Source: a virus
Virus record (IMG/VR): IMGVR_UViG_3300031726_000028
Location: 1 to 34,289 of that record
DNA length: 34,289 bases
Strand: one strand, 5' to 3'
Numbering within the stretch: the first letter of the stretch is position 1; each line of letters begins with the position of its first letter. Positions 22,473-29,286 of this stretch are shown here, one piece after another. The notes beneath the pieces were generated by a model, which saw only the letters and a list, made by a program, of their open reading frames with translations, did no database searches and was not told the origin of the DNA. The translations under genes and the position numbers were made by a program.

Positions 22473-23218
22473 GCCGTCGCTCCTTCTTGGTCGCGGAACC
22501 GGTGCGCCAGCACCTTGCACAGCACCTGGTATTCATCCGGCGAGTACTTCCGCGCACATCGCCAGCAGACCACCGTGTCGCCGTAGTCGTGCATCGTCCC
22601 GATCGCACCGCACCGGCACGGGATCCCGTCCAGTTTCGTCGGTGCCGCCCGCCACGGTGCGAGGGCGTGCGCTCTGGAGGCGAGGTCGTCGGCTTCGGCG
22701 AGGACAGCGGCCACGGCTTCGTCCCCGGCGGCCGAGTTGTGGCCGGCGCGCAGGGACTGGATGTTGGCCACCAACCAGGTCGACGAGCGGTAGACGATCC
22801 GCCAGTCAGGGATGCCGTCGAGGTGCGGTCCGTGGCGTCCCATCCGCGTCGCCAGATCGTCAGCAGTCTCGACCAGATGGTCCCGGATGTCGGACCGCAG
22901 CGACATGACCGCCGCCAGTTTCTCCGCTTCCGGGTCGTCGATGTCCGAGCTGCCACCACCGGACGTCCACCCGCTCACCGACGGGTACGCCAACCGGACG
23001 TGTTCCCACATCCAGGGCAGGCCGTGGTTGAGCCGGCCGGGCTGTCCGTGGCCTTCCCTGGCGCCGTAGTGGTCGGCGAGGCGTTGGCCGTCGCGGGCGC
23101 AGAGGAGTTGGAGGACGGCGGCGCTGTCGCAGTTGCGGGCGACGCACGGGTCGGGTGTTGGTGTGGCGGTTGGTGGGCCGTCGAGGGCGTCGAGGTCGCG
23201 GCGGGTCGGGTGGTTCAT
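22469..23218 (-). CDS. Unknown protein with two cysteine regions (zinc ribbon)
   Basis: 249 residues, ATG in a TGATG overlap. The N-terminus has CVARNC (residues 25-30) and a nearby C40. Residues about 200-221 are a zinc ribbon: CRCGAIGTMHDYGDTVVCWRC followed by ARKYSPDEY. Between them is a helical middle (LAAVMSLRSDIRDHLVETADDLA). Similar proteins, with a C-terminal ribbon, are common in actinophage early regions, where they may be DNA-binding. No defined function. Confidence 0.75.
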   Translation of the reverse strand: MNHPTRRDLDALDGPPTATPTPDPCVARNCDSAAVLQLLCARDGQRLADHYGAREGHGQPGRLNHGLPWMWEHVRLAYPSVSGWTSGGGSSDIDDPEAEKLAAVMSLRSDIRDHLVETADDLATRMGRHGPHLDGIPDWRIVYRSSTWLVANIQSLRAGHNSAAGDEAVAAVLAEADDLASRAHALAPWRAAPTKLDGIPCRCGAIGTMHDYGDTVVCWRCARKYSPDEYQVLCKVLAHRFRDQEGATA

Positions 23219-23619
23219 CAGATGGTCCCCGCCCAGCCGAAGTTCGGGTGGATGCGCTCACCATCGAGGCGGCCCCACAGGTGCAGGCAGTTCGGCCGGA
23301 TGTTGATGTGCTCGGACGGTGGCGCGAACACCTGCATCGCCCAGCCGGTGTCACCCCACACGCCGTGGTGCAGCTCGACCAGCTCGTAGTAGTCCGGGGC
23401 GCGCACACCTGCTGGCTGGATGGCGATGGAGGCGTGCAACCAGATGGTTTCGTCGTCCTCGTCGATGGTGGACGACGTGATGATGACCGAACGGAGGCCG
23501 TCGGAGCGGATGAATGTGACGCCGCATGGGCCGGGGCCGGGCTGAGGGATGCCCCAGCGGTCGCGGCCGAGTCGGCGGCGGATGGCGAGGACGTCGTAGT
23601 CGTAGGCGGTCTCGGTCAC
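23218..23619 (-). CDS. Conserved phage protein (DUF7694-like)
   Basis: 133 residues, GTG start. The C-terminal motif EHINIRPNCLHLWGRLDG followed by HPNFGWAGTI, and the centre WLHASIAI and YYELVELHHGVWG, match a conserved phage domain that I associate with DUF7694. No activity is known for it. The protein lies just downstream of the putative origin gene and overlaps its end by 4 bp. Confidence 0.7.
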   Translation of the reverse strand: MTETAYDYDVLAIRRRLGRDRWGIPQPGPGPCGVTFIRSDGLRSVIITSSTIDEDDETIWLHASIAIQPAGVRAPDYYELVELHHGVWGDTGWAMQVFAPPSEHINIRPNCLHLWGRLDGERIHPNFGWAGTI

Positions 23620-24299
23620 GATGCCTCCGATCGGGCAAGACCAGCGGCGAGGATAACCCGCTCCTGCATTCCGGTTACCTCTTCTGGAATTCGGGCCAGG
23701 AATGCGGCTCCGAGGTCTGGATATTTAGCGAGGAATTTCTGTGAATTGGCGTAAACGACGGAATTCGCAGGTGAGTTAATCCCTAAAGGTGATTTGGTTC
23801 CTGTATTTGTTCCTGGTTGTTCCTCAGTTGGGTAACCCCCCGTAGGGGGGTTACCTCCTCGGGGGTAGGTTTCGCCTACCCCTGGCGGTAGGTTTCCCCT
23901 ACCCGAGGGGTAGGTTTCCCCTACCGACTCCGGTAGGTTTCCCCTACTCGGCTCAGCCAGCAGGGCGAGGCTATAAACAGCGTTGCGGCCCTGAGTTGCG
24001 GGCGTCTCAAGAATTACCGCACCAGTGTTCGTGAGCGGGCGCATCGATTCTTTGACGGCCTGGAAATCAGCTGCCCGCGTCTTTCGGGATTCAATAGCAC
24101 GCATTGATGAATCCGTTCTGGCCGGTTCATCCGGCGTTCTTCTCCCCAGGGCGTAGGCCAGCTTCTCGCGGCCACCCCAGTACTGCGGAGGCGTGTCCTC
24201 GTCCATCGACACGAGCGCCATGAACACGAGCAGCCGGAACGACCGGTCAGGCAGATGCACCCACCGGGCGTAGGCCAGCTTCACGTTCCCCAGGCCCAT
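23616..24299 (-). CDS. Putative replication initiator, lambda O-like, with the origin inside its gene
   Basis: 227 residues from the ATG at 24299, which has a GGGAGG site 4 nt upstream. The N-terminal part (MGLGNVKLAYARWVHLPDR, then FRLLVFMALVSMDED and REKLAYALGRR) looks like a winged helix-turn-helix of phage replication initiators. A middle linker of short Gly/Pro peptides (RGNLP and VGETYP alternating) is the translation of four DNA iterons. The C-terminal 65 residues follow (ANSQKFLAKYPDLGAAFLAR). The plan is that of lambda O: DNA-binding domain, origin repeats in the linker, AT-rich DNA, and a helicase-loading end. The frame is open upstream to 24575, and a start at 24512 would add a cysteine-rich domain. 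Confidence 0.7.
   Translation of the reverse strand: MGLGNVKLAYARWVHLPDRSFRLLVFMALVSMDEDTPPQYWGGREKLAYALGRRTPDEPARTDSSMRAIESRKTRAADFQAVKESMRPLTNTGAVILETPATQGRNAVYSLALLAEPSRGNLPESVGETYPSGRGNLPPGVGETYPRGGNPPTGGYPTEEQPGTNTGTKSPLGINSPANSVVYANSQKFLAKYPDLGAAFLARIPEEVTGMQERVILAAGLARSEAS
23721..23830. other. AT-rich segment next to the iterons (candidate unwinding element)
   Basis: 46 of 110 bases are G or C (42 %), against roughly two thirds for the surrounding genome. It directly follows the iterons in the direction of the initiator gene and encodes part of the C-terminal domain. In lambda the origin has the same order: iterons, then AT-rich DNA, inside gene O. Confidence 0.65.
23831..23855. repeat. 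Perfect palindrome between iterons and AT-rich segment
   Basis: GGTAACCCCCC (23831-23841) and GGGGGGTTACC (23845-23855) with a 3-nt centre. Eleven perfect base pairs. It is the strongest dyad in the origin candidate and separates the four iterons from the AT-rich DNA. Confidence 0.85.
23864..23947. repeat. Four iterons (origin of replication candidate)
   Basis: Copies of GGTAGGTTTCCCCTACC start at 23864 (one changed base, TTTCG centre), 23887, 23909 and 23932 (last base lost). Spacing is 23, 22 and 23 bp, about two helical turns, so all face the same side. Each copy is a 6-bp dyad GGTAGG/CCTACC around a 5-nt centre. Because spacing is not a multiple of three, the copies are read in different frames (RGNLP, VGETYP), yet stay identical: selection is on the DNA, not the peptide. 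Confidence 0.9.
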
Positions 24300-24532
24300 C
24301 GAACCTCCCTCATATCCGTAGCTGCTGTGAATCTGGCACGCGCACAACCGATTCCGCCACGACCTCGTCCACAGGCCGGTGGCCGAAATGCCCTTGCCTG
24401 TGGATAACCTGCGGGCCGGGGTGGTGCAGTGCTCGTGGAACCGCCACGCCCCGCACTGCGGGCAGCGTGAGACGTCGTCGTCGCGGGGTTTCCACTTGGC
24501 CAGCAGGGACATCCAGCCGACACGCCCGGGCC
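24300..24532 (-). other. Stretch before the initiator gene: in-frame cysteine-rich extension and DnaA box
   Basis: 233 bp without a separate gene. The initiator frame stays open here. From an ATG at 24512 it would read MSLLAKWKPRDDDVSRCPQC, then RFHEHC and RLCACQI, a possible zinc site, with very high third-position G/C over the first 35 codons, so it is probably translated. No stop separates it from the initiator, hence either a 298-residue protein from 24512 or two starts in one frame. The segment also holds a perfect DnaA box. Confidence 0.5.
24399..24407 (-). promoter_or_regulatory. DnaA-box-like sequence TTATCCACA
   Basis: Exact match to the bacterial DnaA consensus on the minus strand. 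A second near match, TCGTCCACA (8 of 9 to the TTGTCCACA form common in high-GC actinobacteria), lies at 24365-24373 on the plus strand. Two boxes alone can be chance, but they sit 450 bp upstream of the iterons in the same gene frame. Confidence 0.45.
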
Positions 24533-24997
24533 TCACGTCTTCGCTCCCGGCCACGCCATCCCGTACCGCGCCCACCGCCCGGTCATGACCTCCGCGTGCG
24601 TCCTGACCCTGATGCGGGCGCCGGGCAGCACGTCCACCTCCAGGTGCTCGACGACGGGTTCGAGCAGCCGCTTGCAGTCGCAGCGTTCACAGGCGTGCCG
24701 GCACTGGTGGTGCCAGATCATCGGGTGGTCGCAGCGGCTACAGGACCCTGGCGCACCGGGCACGCGCTCGCCGACCGACCCGCGTTCCTGCTCAGCCCAC
24801 GCGGCCTCGCAGGCGTCGTCAGCGCCGGCCGGGCAACCGTTGGGCCAGCCGCTGGACTGTTCGGGGATGAGCGCGTACCCGAGGTCAGCGCCGGTGAGGA
24901 TGCGGTCGTAGACGAGTTGGGCGCGCAGGGTCTGCCAGTCGGTTTCCACCTGCTGTGCGGCCTCGACAACGCCGAACAGGTCGAGTTGGATCGTCAT
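24533..24997 (-). CDS. Cysteine-rich protein with N-terminal QLDLF clamp-binding-type peptide
   Basis: 154 residues from the ATG at 24997, with an AGGAGG site 8 nt upstream; the in-frame extension to 25081 covers the previous gene. Residues 4-8 are QLDLF, the consensus pentapeptide that binds the bacterial sliding clamp. Residues 84-110 (CSRCDHPMIWHHQ then CRHACERCDCKR) make a dense cysteine/histidine cluster, probably two zinc ions. The C-terminal part (EHLEVDVLPGARIRVRTH) is beta-rich. Such proteins are frequent in actinophage early operons. A replication-associated role is inferred from the peptide and neighbours. Confidence 0.7.
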   Translation of the reverse strand: MTIQLDLFGVVEAAQQVETDWQTLRAQLVYDRILTGADLGYALIPEQSSGWPNGCPAGADDACEAAWAEQERGSVGERVPGAPGSCSRCDHPMIWHHQCRHACERCDCKRLLEPVVEHLEVDVLPGARIRVRTHAEVMTGRWARYGMAWPGAKT

Positions 24998-25173
24998 CCG
25001 CCGGCCTCCTGCTTCGATTTTTCGACGAGTGCCCGGAAGTCGGCGGGCGGCGGGACGGCATGGCACGGGCACGACGCGCATCCGGTGCAGGCGTGTGGTC
25101 CGGGCGTGTCTTTGGCTGCCTTGCAGTTGAGGGACAGCCAGCGCATCCGTGGTTCGTCGTCCCGCCCGGCCAT
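24994..25173 (-). CDS. Very small cysteine-rich protein
   Basis: 59 residues from the ATG at 25173 (TGATG overlap), ending in an ATGA overlap. MAGRDDEPRMRWLSLNCKAA is followed by CTGCASCPCH, a compact four-cysteine plus histidine cluster, then a short helix FRALVEKSKQEAGG. Likely zinc-binding. No family recognised. Confidence 0.65.
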   Translation of the reverse strand: MAGRDDEPRMRWLSLNCKAAKDTPGPHACTGCASCPCHAVPPPADFRALVEKSKQEAGG

Positions 25174-25406
25174 CAGCCGATGCCGCCTTTCGCGTGGGCG
25201 TAGAAGTACCCGGCCCAGAAGTGCGCGAAGCACTGGTCTTCGTGGCTGAGTTCGCTGTGCGCGATGACGTTCTGCGCCTTGGCGCAATCGTCCGCGTCGG
25301 CCGGGTTGAACCGGACGATCTCGCGTTCGGTGTGGTCTTCGAAGACGAACACCGTGTCGTCGCCGAGCTTCTGGATGAGGTAGTCGCCGCTGGGTAGCCG
25401 GGCCAT
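25173..25406 (-). CDS. Small conserved phage protein
   Basis: 77 residues from the ATG at 25406 (TGATG overlap). MARLPSGDYLIQKLGDDTVF, then VFEDHTEREIVRFNPADAD and a C-terminal helix with one cysteine (HEDQCFAHFWAGYFYAHA). The pattern is a beta hairpin followed by a helix; short proteins like this are widespread in actinophages with no known role. Confidence 0.7.
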   Translation of the reverse strand: MARLPSGDYLIQKLGDDTVFVFEDHTEREIVRFNPADADDCAKAQNVIAHSELSHEDQCFAHFWAGYFYAHAKGGIG

Positions 25407-26122
25407 CAGCTTTCCTTCCGTCGTGCGAGTTCCGGGCATCCGGGCTGATGCGTGCCGTCCTCCGACCACCCGCATTCGGGGCAGCCGGTCATCGGTGCGA
25501 GAGGCGGTTCGACCTCGTGGATGAGGTCGAGCGCGTCGGCGTCGCAGTGCGTGCACCCGTCGTCGCCCTGCTCGTAGGCGTGCCGGTCGCCGTCGGCAGG
25601 CTCGTAGCTGGGCTCGGCCCTCGTGCCGCAGTCAGGGCAGAGGTACTCGCCCTCGAAGATGACCTGCACCATCAGGTTCGTCTTGAACCACCGGGCACAG
25701 TCGATCAGTTCCGCGTTGCTCTTCATGCTCCCGAGGCCGAACCCGACGTACTGAACGGCCAGTTGCAGCGCGTCCCGCCACACCTCGTAGTCGCTCGGCC
25801 CGACCTCGGCGGTGACCATCTCGGCGTGGGCTTCTTCGCGGCCGATGCGGACACCGCGCGCGAATGCCTTCGTGTACTCCGATTCAGGGACCATCGGCAT
25901 CGGCGGCGGCTTCCCGGCGAGATCAGCCTCGAGCTTCTGAGCGCTCGTGAGCCCGGCACGGTAGCCCTCGTCCCAGAGGTCGACCGACCCGGACTTCGAC
26001 CGATACGCCTCGATGGCGGCGCGCATCGCCTCATGGGCGCTCCATCCGGCCGTAGACGGGGACACGCCGTACCAAGCCTCCAGAGCGACATAGACAGCCT
26101 CGTCACTCACCTCGTAGCCCAT
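25406..26122 (-). CDS. Unknown protein with C-terminal zinc ribbons
   Basis: 238 residues, ATG in a TGATG overlap. The N-terminal two thirds are helical (AVYVALEAWYGVSPS, then AFARGVRIGREEAHAEM). From about residue 161 come CPDCGTRAEP, CTHCDAD, CPECGWSEDG and a last C near PGCPEL, so up to two zinc ribbons. I do not recognise the family; a DNA- or RNA-binding role is plausible from the ribbons only. Confidence 0.7.
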   Translation of the reverse strand: MGYEVSDEAVYVALEAWYGVSPSTAGWSAHEAMRAAIEAYRSKSGSVDLWDEGYRAGLTSAQKLEADLAGKPPPMPMVPESEYTKAFARGVRIGREEAHAEMVTAEVGPSDYEVWRDALQLAVQYVGFGLGSMKSNAELIDCARWFKTNLMVQVIFEGEYLCPDCGTRAEPSYEPADGDRHAYEQGDDGCTHCDADALDLIHEVEPPLAPMTGCPECGWSEDGTHQPGCPELARRKES

Positions 26123-26244
26123 CAGTTCTCACCCCGGCAGGCCGCGCACCAGTCGTACGACAGCGCGAGGTCCTCGCAGCAGTGCGCGCGCATGGTGGCC
26201 AGGTACGCCTCGTAGTCGGGGTGGGCGAGCACGGCGGCGGTCAT
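26122..26244 (-). CDS. Very small cysteine-containing protein (40 residues)
   Basis: MTAAVLAHPDYEAYLATMRA then HCCEDLALSYDWCAACRGEN. ATG at 26244 in an ATGA overlap; stop overlaps the next ATG by one base. Two cysteine pairs (CC and CAAC) could bind zinc. The perfect junctions support reality. Longer in-frame start at 26343 runs into the previous gene. Confidence 0.6.
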   Translation of the reverse strand: MTAAVLAHPDYEAYLATMRAHCCEDLALSYDWCAACRGEN

Positions 26245-26462
26245 GCGCTGGCCTTCTTCCTGCTCGGGCGTTCGGTTCCCCGGTAGATGGACCGGCTGAT
26301 GCGGTCCATGACCACCTCGTGGCCGGTCTCCCCGACGTGCCACTTCACCTGGGCGAGGGCATCAGAACCCTGTGTCTCCCAGTCGCAGTCGATGTACTGG
26401 CACGCGGCCTGCGGGAACAGCTGCATCGAGATAGCCATGGTGGCCTTGAATTCCTGGACCAT
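26241..26462 (-). CDS. Small C2H2-like zinc-finger protein
   Basis: 73 residues from the ATG at 26462 (TGATG overlap with the clamp gene). Residues 21-45 read CQYIDCDWETQG then DALAQVKWHVGETGH: C-x4-C followed by H and H spaced as in a C2H2-like finger. The rest is RISRSIYRGTERPSRKK, basic. A DNA-binding accessory role is possible. Not otherwise recognised. Confidence 0.65.
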   Translation of the reverse strand: MVQEFKATMAISMQLFPQAACQYIDCDWETQGSDALAQVKWHVGETGHEVVMDRISRSIYRGTERPSRKKASA

Positions 26463-27265
26463 CAGCTTTCCTCCGTTGCGGTTTCGAAGATTTCGCCGGT
26501 GGCCAGATCCACAGCCCGCAACCGCCGGTCCCACGCCCCACGCCACGCCGACGCCTGAACCACCTGCTCGTCGCTGGGCTTGATCGGCATCAGCGCCCCC
26601 ACGAACGATTCGCCCACGGTGATGCACAGCGCCCCACCGTCGGCGGCCGTGGGCATGATGGTGATCGGTGCGTCGTAAACCGCGCTGGCCGTCTTGAACA
26701 GGGCCAGCAGCCGGCCCGACGTGTGCAGCGCGTACGCCGACCCGGAACCGGCTTTCGCGTGGATGCCGCCGACGAGACCCAGGATGTTCGGGAACGTTTT
26801 CTCGGTGGCGACTCTGGGCCAGGTGACTTCCTTGCCGGGGAACAGCCCGGCCGTGTCCGTCATGGTCATGTACCGGTCGGTGAGCCTGATCCGCAGGTCG
26901 TCGTCCCCGGCGTCGTCGTCTTTCTCGTTCTTCGACTTGAACATGGCGAGGATCTCGGTCACCTGCGTGATGGTGAGGTCGATGGCGATTCCGTCGTCCT
27001 CGTACGTGTTGTCCCAGATGGAGATCGCGGCGAGGCCGACCGAGTACCGGTTGGTGGCGACGGCAAGGATGTTGTCGCGCTGGATGTGCAGCCGGACCCG
27101 TTGCAGGACGGGCAGTTCCTTGTCGGGGCTGGCGTGCACGACGACGGAGCGCAAGGCGTTGCGCAGGTCGCCGGTGCCGACGCCGAGTTCGGTGCGGACG
27201 GTGCCGATGTCGGGGGGTGGGAGCATCGCCGCCAGTTCTTCGGCGGTCTCCGGGTCTTTGATCAC
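26462..27265 (-). CDS. DnaN-like sliding clamp (putative)
   Basis: 267 residues from the GTG at 27265 (GTGA overlap, AAAGGA site). Segments resemble a beta clamp: LRNALRSVVVHASPDKELPVLQ then DNILAVATNRYSVGLAAI (compare the 'ATD-RYR-L' segment of DnaN), LFPGKEVTWPRV (a 'G-x-FPDY' like spot), GRLLALFKTA and the end FVGALMPIK. Clamps encircle DNA and hold polymerase. The protein is shorter than bacterial DnaN (about 370) so it may have a reduced domain number. Its neighbour carries a QLDLF peptide. The call is by pattern only. Confidence 0.6.
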   Translation of the reverse strand: MIKDPETAEELAAMLPPPDIGTVRTELGVGTGDLRNALRSVVVHASPDKELPVLQRVRLHIQRDNILAVATNRYSVGLAAISIWDNTYEDDGIAIDLTITQVTEILAMFKSKNEKDDDAGDDDLRIRLTDRYMTMTDTAGLFPGKEVTWPRVATEKTFPNILGLVGGIHAKAGSGSAYALHTSGRLLALFKTASAVYDAPITIMPTAADGGALCITVGESFVGALMPIKPSDEQVVQASAWRGAWDRRLRAVDLATGEIFETATEES

Positions 27266-28245
27266 GGGATCGGGAGTCCTTTCGTGGTGGGCGGTTCCAT
27301 GGGCAGAGCCATCTGCGTTCCGTCGACGGCAGTTCGTAGTTGCCTCTTGGGCGTTTCGGTAATCGCCTGATGCGCGTGGCTGCATGCCTGGCATCGGGTG
27401 CAGCTCTTTTTGGATGTCGGACCCTGGCAGTCGGCGCAGACGCCGGCGTTGCGGGCGAGTCGCTTGCCGCGCGAAGCGGCTGCCTGGCATTCCCGGGAGC
27501 AGTACGAAACCTTTTTCACCCAGGATTTCGGCTTGCGGAACTGGGCGCTGCACTGGATGCAGGCGACGATGGCTGTTGACAGGATGTGACGGCATTCCTT
27601 GGAGCAGGCCCGCGAGGATGTCGAGGGTGCGGTGAACGTCTTACCGCAAGCCTGGCATGCCTTTTCGAACGTCCGGCCCGTGCGCCTGCGATTGTTCGCG
27701 CATTCGGATGAGCAGTACTTCCGGGTGGTTCCCGGGTAGACATCGAATCGCTTGCCGCAATGACCGCATTCCATGGTGCTCATGCGGGTGATGCGGTTCG
27801 TTTGATACACCCACAGGTGCGTTCGAGGGAACGGGTCGGCGCGCACGACGCGGGCAGAGACCTCGGTGACCTGGCTGTCATCGACCCAGACGACCCCGGT
27901 CAGTGCGTCACTGACGAGCTTGACCATGTTGTCGACGTCACGGCGCTGGCGGGTGGCTGTGAAGAACACGGCGAACAGTCCATATCCGCACTCCGAGTCC
28001 GCGCTCCATCCGCGCGGCAGCCGTTGACGAGTTGCTGCGGCCAGCACTCGCTCAGCGGTTACCGTGTCCTTCGGCGTGTACGCGTGGCCATTGACGACAC
28101 GGGCACGGGCCTTGCTCTTCGGATCGCCGTCGTGACGGAACCTGACGATCGTGTCCCCGGCGCAGTCGATCTCACGCAGAAGCCGCCACATGACTTCCGG
28201 CTCGTCGTCGACCTCCAGCGGCAGGGACCACTCGCGGGCGGTCAT
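27262..28245 (-). CDS. RusA-type Holliday junction resolvase with a long zinc-motif extension
   Basis: 327 residues, ATG in an ATGA overlap. Residues 30-150 are RusA: DPKSKARARVVNGHAYTPK, then RQRRDVDNMVKLVSDALTG with D103 and D105, and VWVDDSQVTEV with D122/D123, the metal-binding aspartates. RusA proteins normally end soon after. Here residues 160-288 add four CxxC units (ECGHCGKRFDVYPGTTRKYC, ACQACGKTF, ACIQCSAQF, VCADCQG), each followed by a C-x3-C or C-x2-C, the type seen in mobile endonucleases. The tail QMALPMEP resembles a clamp-binding peptide. RusA cuts Holliday junctions during recombination or packaging. Confidence 0.85.
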   Translation of the reverse strand: MTAREWSLPLEVDDEPEVMWRLLREIDCAGDTIVRFRHDGDPKSKARARVVNGHAYTPKDTVTAERVLAAATRQRLPRGWSADSECGYGLFAVFFTATRQRRDVDNMVKLVSDALTGVVWVDDSQVTEVSARVVRADPFPRTHLWVYQTNRITRMSTMECGHCGKRFDVYPGTTRKYCSSECANNRRRTGRTFEKACQACGKTFTAPSTSSRACSKECRHILSTAIVACIQCSAQFRKPKSWVKKVSYCSRECQAAASRGKRLARNAGVCADCQGPTSKKSCTRCQACSHAHQAITETPKRQLRTAVDGTQMALPMEPPTTKGLPIP

Positions 28246-28526
28246 GGTTCCATCCCCGCATCGGCGAAGACCTCAGCCACGAACACCTTGTAGAGCTCCC
28301 GGTACCGCTCGCCGTTCTCGTCGCACAGGACCTTCACTGCCCGACGTTGCGCCATGGCCCGCAACCGGTCGCGCTGCCTGTGCTCGGGCGCGGCCTTGTG
28401 ACGCCGGTCGTATGCCGCCTTGGCCGCAGCGCAGGCGGCGCACGGCTTCTCGGCGTCCAGCTGGTGGCGTGAGTAGCCGCTCGGCGTGCCGCATCGGGCG
28501 GACCTCGGGCGTCCAGGGCCGCTCAC
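28242..28526 (-). CDS. Small conserved phage protein with CAAC motif
   Basis: 94 residues, GTG at 28526 in a GTGA overlap. Contains RCGTPSGYSRHQLDAEKPCA followed by CAAAKAAYDRRHKA, a motif common in mycobacterial and streptomycete phages. One CxxC plus an upstream cysteine and histidine could bind zinc. The C-terminal half is a basic helix region ending in an amphipathic helix (YRELYKVFVAEVFADAG). Function unknown. Its end overlaps the RusA start. Confidence 0.7.
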   Translation of the reverse strand: MSGPGRPRSARCGTPSGYSRHQLDAEKPCAACAAAKAAYDRRHKAAPEHRQRDRLRAMAQRRAVKVLCDENGERYRELYKVFVAEVFADAGMEP

Positions 28527-28669
28527 GGTCCCGCCGTCCAGGCCGGCGGGGTGAGTGTCGGGTTCGGGTACGGCCCACTTCCGGCGGCCACGTTGCTGAT
28601 GGCCAGTTCGTAGCAGAGCAGCAGCAGGGCCAGGACGGCGACGAGGGCGAGACATCTGGTGAGGGTCAC
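28523..28669 (-). CDS. Very small membrane or secreted protein (48 residues)
   Basis: GTG at 28669 and TGA at 28523 each overlap their neighbours by 4 bp (GTGA). Reads MTLTRCLALVAVLALLLLCY, then ELAISNVAAGSGPYPNP and a Pro-rich end. Residues 6-24 are a clear hydrophobic segment, so it is a single-pass membrane protein or has a signal peptide with a nearby cysteine (C6, C19). Function unknown. Confidence 0.7.
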   Translation of the reverse strand: MTLTRCLALVAVLALLLLCYELAISNVAAGSGPYPNPTLTPPAWTAGP

Positions 28670-29286
28670 GGCGTCTCCCCGTGCTCGAACCGGGCCGTTG
28701 AGCCAGCCCGATAGGCAGACCAGACGGACTGCGGAGTGTTCACGCGCCAGGTCGACTGGCCGAGTATCCGATCAGCCGAAGGCGCCTTGGTGATGTCCCA
28801 TCCGATCGGATACGGGAGCCAATACGGTCTATCGGGGTCCGATGTCATCCGAAATGCGAGCCAGAATGTTTCCCGCCAGAAGACTTCCCCCCTGTCGGGG
28901 TAGCAAGTCCAGTGGACATATCCCGACTCCTTATCGGCTCGCCGTGCGAGCCGATCGAAGTCGGGGATTGGGCGCACAGCCTGTTTCGGCATCGGGCCGA
29001 GGACGAGGACCGCCCTGTCCAACTCCAAGGCGGTGGCTGCGATAAGCGACGCATCGAGCCGATCGGCACTTCCCTTGACTTCCACCAAGTAACTCTTGCC
29101 GTCGTCCGGATTGGGCAGATCGAAATCCGGCAGATATGGCCTGCCGCCAACCACATAACCCTGTGCCTCGTACTGCCACGGAATCTTCAGTGCATCGAAG
29201 AAGACAGCCCACCTGGCCTCAAGCCGGGACCTGAAATGGCAACCCGCGTAGCTCGTCTCGATTGCCTTGATCGCTGGCTCAGCCAC
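28666..29286 (-). CDS. Phage nuclease-like protein (PD-(D/E)XK fold, Vsr/TnsA-like)
   Basis: 206 residues, GTG start. IETSYAGCHFRSRLEARWAV gives the first helix with a conserved Arg-Leu-Glu (E in SRLEAR), then WQYEAQGYVVGGRPYLPDFD supplies the PD-x(n)-D and YLVEVKGSADRL the E-x-K: the core PD-(D/E)XK motif. The rest (ELDRAVLVLGPMP, then IGWDITKAPSADRIL) is less typical. This conserved family is very widespread in actinophages. It may cut host or recombination DNA; the exact target is unknown. Confidence 0.8.
   Translation of the reverse strand: MAEPAIKAIETSYAGCHFRSRLEARWAVFFDALKIPWQYEAQGYVVGGRPYLPDFDLPNPDDGKSYLVEVKGSADRLDASLIAATALELDRAVLVLGPMPKQAVRPIPDFDRLARRADKESGYVHWTCYPDRGEVFWRETFWLAFRMTSDPDRPYWLPYPIGWDITKAPSADRILGQSTWRVNTPQSVWSAYRAGSTARFEHGETP

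Noticed and set aside
23831-23947. CRISPR array
   Set aside because: Repeats are 17 bp with 5-6-bp gaps and no unique spacers of usual length; they lie inside a coding sequence. Iterons fit better.
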